Made by a program: the position numbers and the translations under genes. Below are positions 34,504 through 43,053 of a stretch of DNA of 64,000 nt, in pieces. This DNA comes from Streptomyces mobaraensis NBRC 13819 = DSM 40847. Lineage in GTDB: Bacteria > Actinomycetota > Actinomycetes > Streptomycetales > Streptomycetaceae. The stretch covers positions 558,001 through 622,000 of the forward strand of contig NZ_CP072827.1 in NCBI RefSeq assembly GCF_017916255.1, given 5' to 3'. The notes under the pieces were generated by a model. It was not told where the DNA came from. It ran no database searches and saw only the letters and a program-made list of their open reading frames with translations. Position 1 is the stretch's first letter, and every line of letters starts with the position of its first letter.

Positions 34504-34546
34504 TGGTTTCCGACTGGTTCCGACTGGTTTCCGACTGGTTTCCGAG
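34504..34546. repeat. Four tandem 10-11-base units in the pobA leader
   Basis: Units TGGTTTCCGAC (34504-34514), TGGTTCCGAC (34515-34524), TGGTTTCCGAC (34525-34535) and TGGTTTCCGAG (34536-34546). They lie immediately upstream of the AGGAGG of pobA, so they are in its mRNA leader or promoter. The single missing T in unit two looks like slippage. Confidence 0.85.
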
Positions 34547-34763
34547 CCTCCGGTGTTCCCGGCCTCCCACTCGTTCCCTCTTCGCCGAGCCGCTCGGTTC
34601 ATCGGCATAACGCATAACCCGATCGCGTACGTCATTCCCTCAACCCCCCTTTCAGATAAGCAGAACCGGACCCCTCCGGGAAAGGCGGAGCGACCGGAGC
34701 GAATCCGCGCCGCCGTTGCCCCGGGGGCGTGCGACCGCACAAGTTTGCGCGATCGGGCGCCGC

Positions 34764-34793
34764 TTGACCGTCGCATTCCCGGCCTCATAGCCT
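34764..34793 (+). promoter_or_regulatory. Candidate promoter of the biosynthetic operon
   Basis: TTGACC (34764-34769), an 18-base spacer and TAGCCT (34788-34793) fit the Streptomyces housekeeping consensus TTGACN/TANNNT. It would give a leader of roughly 110 bases to the first gene at 34909. Confidence 0.5.
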
Positions 34794-34908
34794 GCTTGGC
34801 ACTGCTTGGCACCTGATTGTCCGAAGATGCATTCTTCGGCCGGGCACACCGGGTTTTCCCATCCTTTCATCCGGTTCTTTCATATGTATTTCATGAAGCG
34901 GTGGTGAC

Positions 34909-35445
34909 ATGATCGAACGGCTCGGGGAATTCTCCTCGGCACCACCGCAGACGAGGATGCTCGTATGCGCGGACGGCTCCACGACCGTGCTGCTCGACGC
35001 CCTCGTCGGTGAGCGGCTGCGCGTACGCGTCGACCACCAGCGGCAGGTGCGCGCCGCCCGCGTCCGGCACATCGGGTGCCATGTGCTGGGCGCCGCGCCC
35101 GACGCCCTGGTGGTCGACCGGCGGTCGCGGATCCTCACCCCGGCCCTGGACGTCATCAGCGTGAACCGGGTGGTGATCGCCGCCCGGCGGTGCGGCCAAC
35201 TGGTGCCACCCGCCGACGAGTTACTGGGCCCCTACCTCAAGGCCATGGGCCTCTCGCTCAGCCGGGAGCCGATCGCCGTCTCGCGCGGCGTCTGGCCGCT
35301 GGGCGGGGCCGCGCCCGCGTGTGTCAGCAAGGAGTACGTCATCGACTGCGGCGGCGCCGGCCGGGTGTACGTCCACGAGCGGTTCAACCCCCGGTACGTG
35401 CCCCTGGAGTACCTGCCCCCGGAGAAGGAGGGTGCACCGACATGA
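34909..35445 (+). CDS. Chorismate pyruvate-lyase type 4-hydroxybenzoate synthase
   Basis: 178 residues. [21 protein letters not shown], the central [14 protein letters not shown] and [19 protein letters not shown] resemble the chorismate lyase/DUF98 family (mycobacterial Rv2949c type), which removes pyruvate from chorismate to give 4-hydroxybenzoate. The hygromycin A cluster has such a lyase (Hyg2) for the aryl starter. Codon 105 (35221-35223) is TTA, read only by the bldA tRNA; I found no other TTA in the cluster's coding frames. First gene of the plus-strand operon and divergent from pobA. Confidence 0.8.
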   Translation: MIERLGEFSSAPPQTRMLVCADGSTTVLLDALVGERLRVRVDHQRQVRAARVRHIGCHVLGAAPDALVVDRRSRILTPALDVISVNRVVIAARRCGQLVPPADELLGPYLKAMGLSLSREPIAVSRGVWPLGGAAPACVSKEYVIDCGGAGRVYVHERFNPRYVPLEYLPPEKEGAPT

Positions 35446-35503
35446 CGGATCCGGTGGCCGGACGCGCCGCGCCGCACGGCCGGACAACCCCCGGGGAAGC
35501 GCC

Positions 35504-36592
35504 GTGAAACGAGCGCTGATCACCGGCATCACCGGCCAGGACGGCTCGTACCTCGCCGACCTGCTGCTGGACAAGGGCTATGAGGTCCACGGCATCGTCC
35601 GCCGCAGCTCGACCTTCAACACCCGCCGCCTGGACCACATTTACCGCGACCCGCACGACGCCGGGCGGCGGCTGATCCTGCACTACGGCGACGTGCGCGA
35701 CGCCAGCCGCCTGGTGACGCTGCTCGGCCGGATCCGGCCCGACGAGGTCTACCACCTGGCCGCTCAGTCGCACGTCCGGGTCAGCTTCGACGAGCCGGAG
35801 AACACCGGCGACATCACCGGGATGGGCACCACCCGGCTGCTGGAGGCCGTCCTCATGACCTCCCGGGACCGGGACATCCGGTACTACCAGGCATCGTCGT
35901 CGGAGATCTTCGGCGCCGCACCGCCCCCGCAGGACGAGCGGACCGCCTTCCGGCCGCGCAGCCCGTACGCCGCCGCCAAGCTCTACGGCTACTGGATGAC
36001 CCGCAACTACCGCGAGGCGTACGGCCTGTTCGCCGTCAACGGCATCCTCTTCAACCACGAGTCGCCGCGCCGGGGCGAGACCTTCGTGACCCGCAAGATC
36101 GCCCGGGCGGCGGCCCGCATCAAGGCCGGCCTGGAGAAGCACCTCTACCTCGGCAACCTTGACGCCGTCCGCGACTGGGGGTACGCCCCCGAGTACGTCG
36201 AGGGCATGTGGCGGATGCTCCAGCTCGACCGACCGGACGACTACGTGCTGGCCACCGGGGTCGGTACCACCGTACGGGACTTCGCCGGGCACTGCTTCTC
36301 CCACGTCGGCCTCGACTGGCGCCGCCACGTGCGCCACGACGACGCGTACCTGCGCCCGACGGAGGTCGACGCCCTCGTCGGCGACGCGGGCAAGGCGCGC
36401 CGGGCCTTCGGCTGGACCGCGCGGACACCGGTGCGCCGGCTCGCCCAGATCATGGTGGACGCCGAGCTGGCCCGGCTGGCCGCGGACGGCCGCGAGCCCG
36501 GCCCGCCGATACCCGTGACCGAGCCTCCGGACCACCACGAACGGTCACGACCACCCGCACGCGCACAGGACTTGGAGCACCCGCGCCCATGA
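35504..36592 (+). CDS. gmd: GDP-mannose 4,6-dehydratase
   Basis: 362 residues. Makes GDP-4-keto-6-deoxy-D-mannose, the precursor of GDP-L-fucose. [19 protein letters not shown] is the family's NADP loop; [40 protein letters not shown] and the [12 protein letters not shown] (YxxxK) motif follow, with [23 protein letters not shown] at 35504 follows GGGGAAG. Its last bases overlap the next start (ATGA). With the fcl gene at the other end of the cluster it completes a GDP-fucose pathway. Confidence 0.94.
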   Translation: MKRALITGITGQDGSYLADLLLDKGYEVHGIVRRSSTFNTRRLDHIYRDPHDAGRRLILHYGDVRDASRLVTLLGRIRPDEVYHLAAQSHVRVSFDEPENTGDITGMGTTRLLEAVLMTSRDRDIRYYQASSSEIFGAAPPPQDERTAFRPRSPYAAAKLYGYWMTRNYREAYGLFAVNGILFNHESPRRGETFVTRKIARAAARIKAGLEKHLYLGNLDAVRDWGYAPEYVEGMWRMLQLDRPDDYVLATGVGTTVRDFAGHCFSHVGLDWRRHVRHDDAYLRPTEVDALVGDAGKARRAFGWTARTPVRRLAQIMVDAELARLAADGREPGPPIPVTEPPDHHERSRPPARAQDLEHPRP

Positions 36593-37539
36593 CCGTCACC
36601 GACCGGACCGCCTGGCGGGCCGCCCTCGACCGGCGCGCGCGTACGACCGGGCCCGGCGGGCTCGCGCAGCGCCTGCGCCACCCGGTCCGCACGTCGTACC
36701 CGAGCACCCGCGCGCTGCGCCGCCGGCGGCACCGCGGCGCGGGACGGCCCTCGACCGTCCGCACCTTCTGGGGCCAGGAGATGACGATCGCGCTCCCCGA
36801 GGAGGTCTCCGTCGCCCTCCGCCGCCGCGGCTTCGTCGACTACGACCTCACCGCCTTCCTCCTGTCCCACCTGCGCCCCGGCGCGACGGTGCTCGACGTC
36901 GGCGCGCACATCGGCTACTACACCGTGCTGGCCGCCGCCCTGGCCGGCCCCGGCGGGACGGTCCGGGCGTTCGAGCCGACGCCGTCGACGCTCACCGTCC
37001 TGCGGCGGAACGCCGGCCGCTTCCCGGGGGCCCGGGTGGTGCCGGCGGCCGTCTGGTCGCACCGCGACGAGCTGGTCCTGTACGACCACGGCCTCGGCTA
37101 CAGCGCCTACAACTCGGCGTTCGAGGCCCGGCTGCCGGAGGCCGTCCGGGCCCGGATCCCGTCCGTCCCGTTCACGGCCGAGACGGTCGCCCTGGACGAC
37201 TACGTCCGCGCCGAGGGCCTCGCCCCGGACTTTGTGAAGATCGACGCGGAGAGCGCGGAGGCGCACGTCCTGGCCGGGATGCGCGACCTGCTGGCCGGGG
37301 GACGGCCGGTCGTCTCGCTGGAGGTGGGCGACCTGGAGGTGGCGGGCGCCCCGCCCAGCCGCACGCTCGTCGACACTCTGACGGCCGCCGGCTACGAGCC
37401 GTGGGAGCTGCGCGACGGCACCCCGGTGCCGCACCGGCCGCGGGACCACTACGCGTACGAGAACCTGCTGTTCGCCCCCGCAGGCCGATGGCACACCCCT
37501 CAGGACCCGCAGGAGGCCGGACCGCCATGCACGATCTGA
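36589..37539 (+). CDS. FkbM family O-methyltransferase
   Basis: 316 residues. SAM-binding motif [18 protein letters not shown], acidic loop AFEPTPSTL, and the FkbM signature [16 protein letters not shown]. Overlaps the gmd stop by ATGA. In the hygromycin A pathway FkbM-type methyltransferases (Hyg6, Hyg29) are required for the methylene bridge of the aminocyclitol; this is the only one in the cluster. Methylation of the aminocyclitol is inferred by analogy. Confidence 0.88.
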   Translation: MTVTDRTAWRAALDRRARTTGPGGLAQRLRHPVRTSYPSTRALRRRRHRGAGRPSTVRTFWGQEMTIALPEEVSVALRRRGFVDYDLTAFLLSHLRPGATVLDVGAHIGYYTVLAAALAGPGGTVRAFEPTPSTLTVLRRNAGRFPGARVVPAAVWSHRDELVLYDHGLGYSAYNSAFEARLPEAVRARIPSVPFTAETVALDDYVRAEGLAPDFVKIDAESAEAHVLAGMRDLLAGGRPVVSLEVGDLEVAGAPPSRTLVDTLTAAGYEPWELRDGTPVPHRPRDHYAYENLLFAPAGRWHTPQDPQEAGPPCTI

Positions 37540-39266
37540 TCATCCGCGGCGGCACGCTGTACGACGGGTCCGGCATCCCCGCCCGCCGCGCCGACGTCGC
37601 CGTCGACCACGGCGTGATCACCCGGGTCGGACGGGTGCCGGACCGGGGCCGGACGGAGCTCGACGCCGACGGCCGGATCGTCACCCCCGGCTTCGTCGAC
37701 ATCCACACCCATTTCGACGGGCAGGTGAGCTGGGATCCGCTGCTCACGCCCAGTTGCTGGCACGGCGTCACCTCGGTGGTGATGGGCAACTGCGGGGTCG
37801 GCTTCGCGCCCGCCCGCCCGGACCGGCACGACTGGCTCGTCGGGCTGATGGAGGGCGTCGAGGACATCCCGGGCGCCTCGCTGTCCGAGGGCATCACCTG
37901 GGAGTGGGAAACGTTCCCCGAGTACCTCGACGCGGTGGAGCGCGTCCCGCGCGTCCTGGACGTCGCCGCGCAGGTGCCGCACGGCGCGCTGCGGGCCTAT
38001 GTGATGGGCGACCGGGGTGCGGCGAACGAGCCGCCGACCGAGGACGACCTGCGGCGGATGTGCGCGCTCGCCCGCGAGGGCATCGACGCGGGCGCCCTCG
38101 GCTTCTCCACCTCCCGCACCCTCACCCACCTCGCCATCACCGGCGACCCGGTGCCCGGCACCTTCGCCGCCGAGGAGGAGCTGTTCGCCCTGGGCGGGGT
38201 GCTCGGCGCGGCGGGCACCGGCGTCTTCCAGCTCGTACCGCTGGGCGCGGGCGGCGAGCGGGTCGACGACCCGCTCGGCGAGATCACCTGGATGCGCCGG
38301 CTGTCGGCGGCGGTCGGCCGGCCGGTGACGTTCGGCCTCTTCCAGAACGACAACGACCCCGACGGCTGGCGGGAGTTGCTCCAGATCGCCGAGGACGCGG
38401 TGCGGGACGGCGCGGACCTGCACCCGCAGGTGGCCGGGCGCCCGTTCGGCGTCGTCATCAGCCTGGACTCCACCCACCCGTTCCACAAGCGCCCGTCCTA
38501 CAAGCGGATCGCGCACCTGCCCGCGCCGGAGCGCCGGGCGGCGATGCGCGACCCGGCGCTGCGGGAGCGGATCCTCGGCGAGCTCCCGGAGAACGCCGAT
38601 CCGCGCTCGGCGCTGTTCCCCCGGGGCTACGCGCGGCACTTCCCGATGGACGCCACCGGGCCGGACTACGAGCCCGCCGCCGACCGGTCGTTCGACGCGC
38701 TCGCCCGGCGCACCGGACACGACCCCGAGGCGCTGATCTACGACTTCCTCGCCTCCGGGGAGACCAGCGGCATGATCTTCCGGCCGCTGCTGGGCTACAC
38801 CGAGTACACGCTGGAACCGATTCGCGAGATGCTGCTCCACCCGCAGGCCGTCCTGGGCCTGAGCGACGCCGGGGCGCACTGCCGGCTGATCTGCGACGCC
38901 AGCACCCCGACGTCGATGCTGACGCACTGGGCCCGCGACCGCGGCAGGGGCGAACGGCTGCCGCTGGAGTTCGTCGTCCGGAAGCAGACCTGGGAGCCCG
39001 CGCGGCTGTACGGGCTGCGGGACCGCGGGCTGCTGCGGCCCGGCTACCGGGCGGACCTCAACGTCATCGACTTCGACCGGCTCGCGCTGCGCTCGCCGGA
39101 GTTCGTCCACGATCTCCCGGCGGGCGGCGGGCGCCTGATCCAGAAGGCGGACGGGTACGCGGCGACGATCGTCGCGGGCGAGATCACGTTCCGCGACGGG
39201 GAGCCGACCGGCACGCTGCCGGGGCGGCTCGTCCGCGGCACTCGGCGCGGACCGGGGGGCCGGTGA
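37527..39266 (+). CDS. Amidohydrolase, N-acyl-D-amino-acid deacylase family
   Basis: 579 residues; ATG behind AGGAGG, overlapping the methyltransferase by 13 bases. Metal-binding HTHF in [22 protein letters not shown] with the bridging Cys of D-aminoacylases, and [15 protein letters not shown] with the metal Asp. In hygromycin A biosynthesis a metallo-dependent hydrolase of this type (Hyg7) is needed, with the methyltransferases, for the 4,5-O-methylene bridge. The chemistry is unusual for the fold: an oxidative or dehydrative ring closure rather than deacylation. The assignment to that step is by analogy. Confidence 0.88.
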   Translation: MHDLIIRGGTLYDGSGIPARRADVAVDHGVITRVGRVPDRGRTELDADGRIVTPGFVDIHTHFDGQVSWDPLLTPSCWHGVTSVVMGNCGVGFAPARPDRHDWLVGLMEGVEDIPGASLSEGITWEWETFPEYLDAVERVPRVLDVAAQVPHGALRAYVMGDRGAANEPPTEDDLRRMCALAREGIDAGALGFSTSRTLTHLAITGDPVPGTFAAEEELFALGGVLGAAGTGVFQLVPLGAGGERVDDPLGEITWMRRLSAAVGRPVTFGLFQNDNDPDGWRELLQIAEDAVRDGADLHPQVAGRPFGVVISLDSTHPFHKRPSYKRIAHLPAPERRAAMRDPALRERILGELPENADPRSALFPRGYARHFPMDATGPDYEPAADRSFDALARRTGHDPEALIYDFLASGETSGMIFRPLLGYTEYTLEPIREMLLHPQAVLGLSDAGAHCRLICDASTPTSMLTHWARDRGRGERLPLEFVVRKQTWEPARLYGLRDRGLLRPGYRADLNVIDFDRLALRSPEFVHDLPAGGGRLIQKADGYAATIVAGEITFRDGEPTGTLPGRLVRGTRRGPGGR

Positions 39267-39329
39267 GGGGCCCCGCGTGGGGGGCCGCCGCCGGTGAGCG
39301 CGGGGGGCCGCCCGTGAGCACGGGGCCGG

Positions 39330-39600
39330 GCCGGCGGACGCGGTCGGCGGACGGGCTGAACGGACGCGGTCAACGGACGCGGCAGGCACAAGGAACGGAC
39401 CAGGCGACACGACGAGCGGGCCGGACGGACAGCGGACGTCCGGCCGCGGAGGGGACCACGCCGTGACCTACCCGACCGACGCGACGGGCCGAACGGGCCC
39501 GACAGACCGAACGGACGCGACCAGCCGAACGAGCCCCACAGACCGAACGGACGCGACCGACCGAACGAGCCCCACAGCCCGAATCGACCGAACCGCCCCC
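39330..39600 (+). repeat. Degenerate GGACGCG repeats and two 36-base tandem units
   Basis: The gap before the aminotransferase gene and its first 45 codons are built of short repeats around GAACGGACGCG. Two 36-base copies lie at 39505-39540 and 39541-39576, differing at two bases. Inside the gene 36 bases is 12 codons, so the array encodes repeated TDRTDATxRTSP. Confidence 0.85.
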
Positions 39601-40824
39601 GCCGGGCCGCTCCCGCTCGGGAACTCGGCGAAGCTGCTGGCCCGCGGCCGGCTCGTGGACGCGACGCTGTCGGAGAAGGACTACGTCATCGAACGCGACC
39701 GGCTGGTCGACGGGGCCTACCCCGTCTACGGCGAACGGGCCCGGGGCGCCCGCGTCTGGGACGCCGACGGCAACGAGTACCTGGACTACATCCTCGCCTA
39801 CGGCACGATCATCCTCGGCCACGCCGACCCGGCGGTGACCGAGGCCGCCCTCCGGGAGATCGAGGAGGGCTTCTCGATCACCCTCCGCAAACGGACGCAG
39901 ATCGAGCTGGCCGAGCGGCTCGTCCAGGTGATCCCGGGCGCGGAGCGGGTGTTCCTGCTCAAGACCGGCTCCGACGCGACCAGCGCGGCCGTGCGCCTGT
40001 CCCGCGCCTTCACCGGCCGGGACCGGGTCGTGCGCTGGGGCTACAACGGGTGGCACGACTGGGCGGCGCAGCGGCCGGGCGGCATCCCGGACACCGTACG
40101 GACCCAGGTGGACACCTTTCGGTACAACGACCTGGACAGCCTGCGGGAGGTCTTCCGACGCCACCCCGGCGAGGTGGCCTGCCTGCTGCTGATGCCGTTC
40201 GAACTCGACGCGCCGGAACCGGGTTTCCTCCAGGGGGCCGTCGACCTCGCGCACGAGCACGGCGCGCTGGCGGTCTTCGACGAGATGCGGTCCGGGTTCC
40301 GGGTGGCCCTCGGCGGGGCGCAGGAGCTGTTCGGCGTCCGGGCGGACCTGGCGACGTTCAGCAAGGCGATGGCGAACGGCTGGGCGGTGTCGGCGCTGAC
40401 CGGCCGGGCCGACGTGATGGCGATGGTGGGCCGGACCCACATCTCGTCCACGTTCTACTCCAACACGGTGGCGATGGCCGCCGCGCTGGCGACGATGGAC
40501 CGGCTGGCGGACGGGACGCTCCTGGAGCGGGTCCGCGCGCTCGGGGCGCGGCTGCAGGAGGGGCTGACCGGGCTGGCGCGGGCGCACGGGGTGCCGGCCC
40601 GGGTGCGCGGGGTGCCGCAGATGCCGTTCCTGACCTTCGACCATCCGGAACCCGGCAGGTCCCGGGTGCTTCAGGACGCGTTCTTCACGGAGACGACGCG
40701 CCGGGGCGTGCTGCTGCACCCCACCCACCACTGGTTCGTCTGCGCCGCCACCACGGACGCGGACCTCGACCACACCCTGGCCGCCTGCGACGCGGCGTTC
40801 CGGGTCGCGGCGGAGGCGGCGTGA
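39463..40824 (+). CDS. PLP-dependent class III aminotransferase (aminocyclitol)
   Basis: 453 residues. Resembles glutamate-1-semialdehyde aminomutase/class III aminotransferases: PVYGERARGARVWDADGNEY, LLKTGSDATSAAVRLSRA, Asp273 in VFDEMRSGFR and the PLP-binding Lys301 in ATFSKAMANGW. GTG at 39463 is supported by GGAGGGG eight bases upstream. The first 45 residues are a low-complexity TDRT repeat absent from the family. It corresponds to the hygromycin A enzyme Hyg8 that aminates a keto-inositol. It overlaps the following ACP gene (GTGA). Confidence 0.9.
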   Translation: MTYPTDATGRTGPTDRTDATSRTSPTDRTDATDRTSPTARIDRTAPAGPLPLGNSAKLLARGRLVDATLSEKDYVIERDRLVDGAYPVYGERARGARVWDADGNEYLDYILAYGTIILGHADPAVTEAALREIEEGFSITLRKRTQIELAERLVQVIPGAERVFLLKTGSDATSAAVRLSRAFTGRDRVVRWGYNGWHDWAAQRPGGIPDTVRTQVDTFRYNDLDSLREVFRRHPGEVACLLLMPFELDAPEPGFLQGAVDLAHEHGALAVFDEMRSGFRVALGGAQELFGVRADLATFSKAMANGWAVSALTGRADVMAMVGRTHISSTFYSNTVAMAAALATMDRLADGTLLERVRALGARLQEGLTGLARAHGVPARVRGVPQMPFLTFDHPEPGRSRVLQDAFFTETTRRGVLLHPTHHWFVCAATTDADLDHTLAACDAAFRVAAEAA

Positions 40825-41081
40825 CGGGGGACGACGGGCACCGGGCGATGCTGGCGCGGGTACGGGCCGGGCTCGCGCGCCGGCTGGACGAGGAGCCGGA
40901 CCTGCCGTGGCTGGGCGACACCGAGCCGCTGGCGGCGGCGGGCGTCGACTCGGTGCTGCTCATCTCGGTGATCGGGGAACTGGAACAGGAGTTGGACGTG
41001 TCCCTGCCCGACGACACCGTCCTGGAGTCGGCGAGCCTCAGCTCGCTGGCCCGGGCGCTGAGCCGGGGCGGTCGGCGGTGA
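40821..41081 (+). CDS. Acyl carrier protein (first)
   Basis: 86 residues. The phosphopantetheine Ser44 lies in AAGVDSVLLISVIGELEQE, and LPDDTVLESASLSSLARAL forms helix III. It begins inside the aminotransferase stop and ends inside the ketosynthase start, so the three are translationally coupled. It probably carries the aryl starter or the methylmalonyl extender. Confidence 0.9.
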   Translation: MTGDDGHRAMLARVRAGLARRLDEEPDLPWLGDTEPLAAAGVDSVLLISVIGELEQELDVSLPDDTVLESASLSSLARALSRGGRR

Positions 41082-42208
41082 GCGGCGCGGGCCGGCGGCC
41101 GGTCGCCGTCACCGGGCTGGGCTCGTGCGGGCCGGGCGGGGTCGGGGTGCCGGCGCTGTGGGAGGCGCTGGGCGGCGGGCGGGCGCACCGGCCGCCCGTC
41201 ACGGAGTTCGACGTGACCGGCGCGACGCTGGGCGCGGCGGGACGGGTGCCGTCGCCCGTCGAGGGGGACGGGGAGTGGCGGGCCCTCGATCTCGCCGGGG
41301 CCGCCGTACGGGAGGCGGTCGACGGGCTGGACGCGGACGGGCTGGGGCGGGTGGCGCTCGTCCTCGGCACCACGGATCCGGGCGCGGTCCCGCCCCTGCC
41401 CGGCCGCTTCCCCGGCGACCTGGCGGCGGCCTGCGCGGAGCGCACCGGGCTGGGCGGCGAGGCCGTGACCGTCGCCAACGCCTCGGCGTCGGGCGCCGCG
41501 GCCGTCGCCGTGGCCCGGGACCTGGTGGCCGCCGGGGACGCCCCGGCCGCGGTGGCGGGCGGCGCGGACGCCGTCACGGACCTGGCCCTGCTGGGCCTCA
41601 ACTCGCTGCGGACGCTGGGCCCGGAGGGCTGCCGGCCGTTCAGCTCCCGGCGGCGCGGCATCGGCCTCTCCGAGGGCGCGGCCGTGCTCCGGCTGCAGCC
41701 CTTGGACACGGCGGCGCCCGGGACGGTCCTGGCGGTGCTCGCCGGCTGCGGTCTGACCAACGCCACCGGCCACCTCGCCGCCCCCGACCCGGCCGGTATC
41801 GAACTGGCCGTCCGTCTGGCACTGACGGACGCTCAACTGACGTCGGACGAGGTGGACTTCGTCAACGCGCACGGGCCGGGCACCCGGCGTGGCGACACGG
41901 CGGAAGTGACGGCGCTGCGCGCGGTGTTCGGCGACCGGCTGCCCTCGGTCCCGGTCAACAGCGTCAAGGGGGTGCTCTGGCACCTGCAGGGCGGCGCGGG
42001 CGCCGTCGAGGCCGTGACGTGCGTGCTGTCGCTGGTCCACCGCGCGGTCACCCCGACGTGGGGAGCGGCGCCCGTCGACCCGGCGTTCGACGACCTCGAC
42101 CTGGTGCTGGAGGACCGCCCCCGGCCCGTACCGGGCCTGCGGACCGCGCTGAGCGTGTCCTGCGGCCTGGGCGGGATGAACACCGCCCTCGTCTTCCGGA
42201 GGCCGTGA
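41078..42208 (+). CDS. Beta-ketoacyl synthase with Ser in place of the active Cys
   Basis: 376 residues. KAS I/II-type thiolase fold. The nucleophile region reads TVANASASGAAAVAVA, where FabF-type enzymes have xxTACASG, so Ser136 replaces Cys. Both active-site histidines remain (His265 in NAHGPGTRRGD and His302 in NSVKGVLWHLQGGAGAVE), as does the Lys before the second. A decarboxylating or Ser-acylated synthase is possible; DpsC of daunorubicin biosynthesis is a precedent for Ser in a condensing enzyme. It is followed by a second KS-like gene, so they probably form a heterodimer that adds one methylmalonyl unit to the aryl starter. Confidence 0.88.
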   Translation: MSGAGRRPVAVTGLGSCGPGGVGVPALWEALGGGRAHRPPVTEFDVTGATLGAAGRVPSPVEGDGEWRALDLAGAAVREAVDGLDADGLGRVALVLGTTDPGAVPPLPGRFPGDLAAACAERTGLGGEAVTVANASASGAAAVAVARDLVAAGDAPAAVAGGADAVTDLALLGLNSLRTLGPEGCRPFSSRRRGIGLSEGAAVLRLQPLDTAAPGTVLAVLAGCGLTNATGHLAAPDPAGIELAVRLALTDAQLTSDEVDFVNAHGPGTRRGDTAEVTALRAVFGDRLPSVPVNSVKGVLWHLQGGAGAVEAVTCVLSLVHRAVTPTWGAAPVDPAFDDLDLVLEDRPRPVPGLRTALSVSCGLGGMNTALVFRRP

Positions 42209-43053
42209 TGGGATTCCCGGACGTCGTCGTCACCGCCGCGGTCGCGGACGGGATCGACACCGCCGAGCTGTGGCGCGCGCACGCGGCGGGCGCCGAGGGC
42301 CGCCGCGACGTCAACAAGTGGACCGGCGAGCTCGCGGAGCGCATCGCCGCGTCGGCGGGCCGGGCGCCGGCCCGCGCGGGCGGACTCCCGCCCGCCACCG
42401 GCTGCCTCGTCGGCTCCCTGTACGGCTCGGGGCACGTCGCGGAGGCCATCCGGTCCCGCCTGGACGCGGGGGCGCGGTCCGCGCTGGCCCCCGAGTCGTT
42501 CGTCCACTTCAACGCGCACGGCGTGACCTCGCTGATCTGCCTCCGCCACGGCCTGCGCGGCCCCTCCGCCACCCTCGTCGGTCCGGGCGGGGGCCTCCAG
42601 GCCCTCGCGGCGGCCCACCGGCACCTCCGCCTCGGAGCCGACGCCCCGATGCTGTGCGGCGCCTACGACCTGCTCAGCCCGGCGGCCGCGGCGGCTCTTG
42701 GCGGCGCGCCGGTGGCGGGCGCGGCGGCCTTCCTCGTCCTGGAGACGGCGACGGGGGCGCGGGCACGAGGGGCGCGGGTCCTGGGGCGGCTGGGGCCGGT
42801 GGGGGTGTTCCGGCGGGAGGACGTGGGGGCGGGGCCCTGGACGACGGAAGAAGGCGCCGTGGCGGACGGTGGCGCGGCGGGCGGCCCGACGGCGGGCGGC
42901 GCCCTGCCCGAGGACGTGCGGGCGACCGCCCCGCTGGCCGCGCTGGTCGCCGCGCTCACGGGCGATGGTCCGGCCGTGGTGGGACCGCCCCAAACCGTGA
43001 CCGCCATGGGCCGGCGGCACGCGTACCGCTGCACCGTGTACCGGGAGGGATGA
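42208..43053 (+). CDS. KS-like partner protein (chain-length-factor type)
   Basis: 281 residues, shorter than a full KS. ATG at 42208 overlaps the preceding stop (TGATG), with GGAGG five bases upstream. GPSATLVGPGGGLQALAAAH aligns with the nucleophile region of KS proteins but has Gly instead of Cys, like a chain-length factor. The C-terminal catalytic-His motifs are missing. I infer a non-catalytic subunit paired with the upstream synthase. Confidence 0.78.
   Translation: MGFPDVVVTAAVADGIDTAELWRAHAAGAEGRRDVNKWTGELAERIAASAGRAPARAGGLPPATGCLVGSLYGSGHVAEAIRSRLDAGARSALAPESFVHFNAHGVTSLICLRHGLRGPSATLVGPGGGLQALAAAHRHLRLGADAPMLCGAYDLLSPAAAAALGGAPVAGAAAFLVLETATGARARGARVLGRLGPVGVFRREDVGAGPWTTEEGAVADGGAAGGPTAGGALPEDVRATAPLAALVAALTGDGPAVVGPPQTVTAMGRRHAYRCTVYREG

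Larger units (their letters stand above)
34491..34908. other. Divergent control region of pobA and the main biosynthetic operon
   Basis: 418 bases with no gene. It contains four tandem 10-11-base units in the pobA leader (34504-34546), an AT-richer middle, a plausible promoter for the plus-strand operon (34764-34793) and a 10-base direct repeat CTGCTTGGCA just after it (34792-34801 and again from 34803). Confidence 0.6.
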
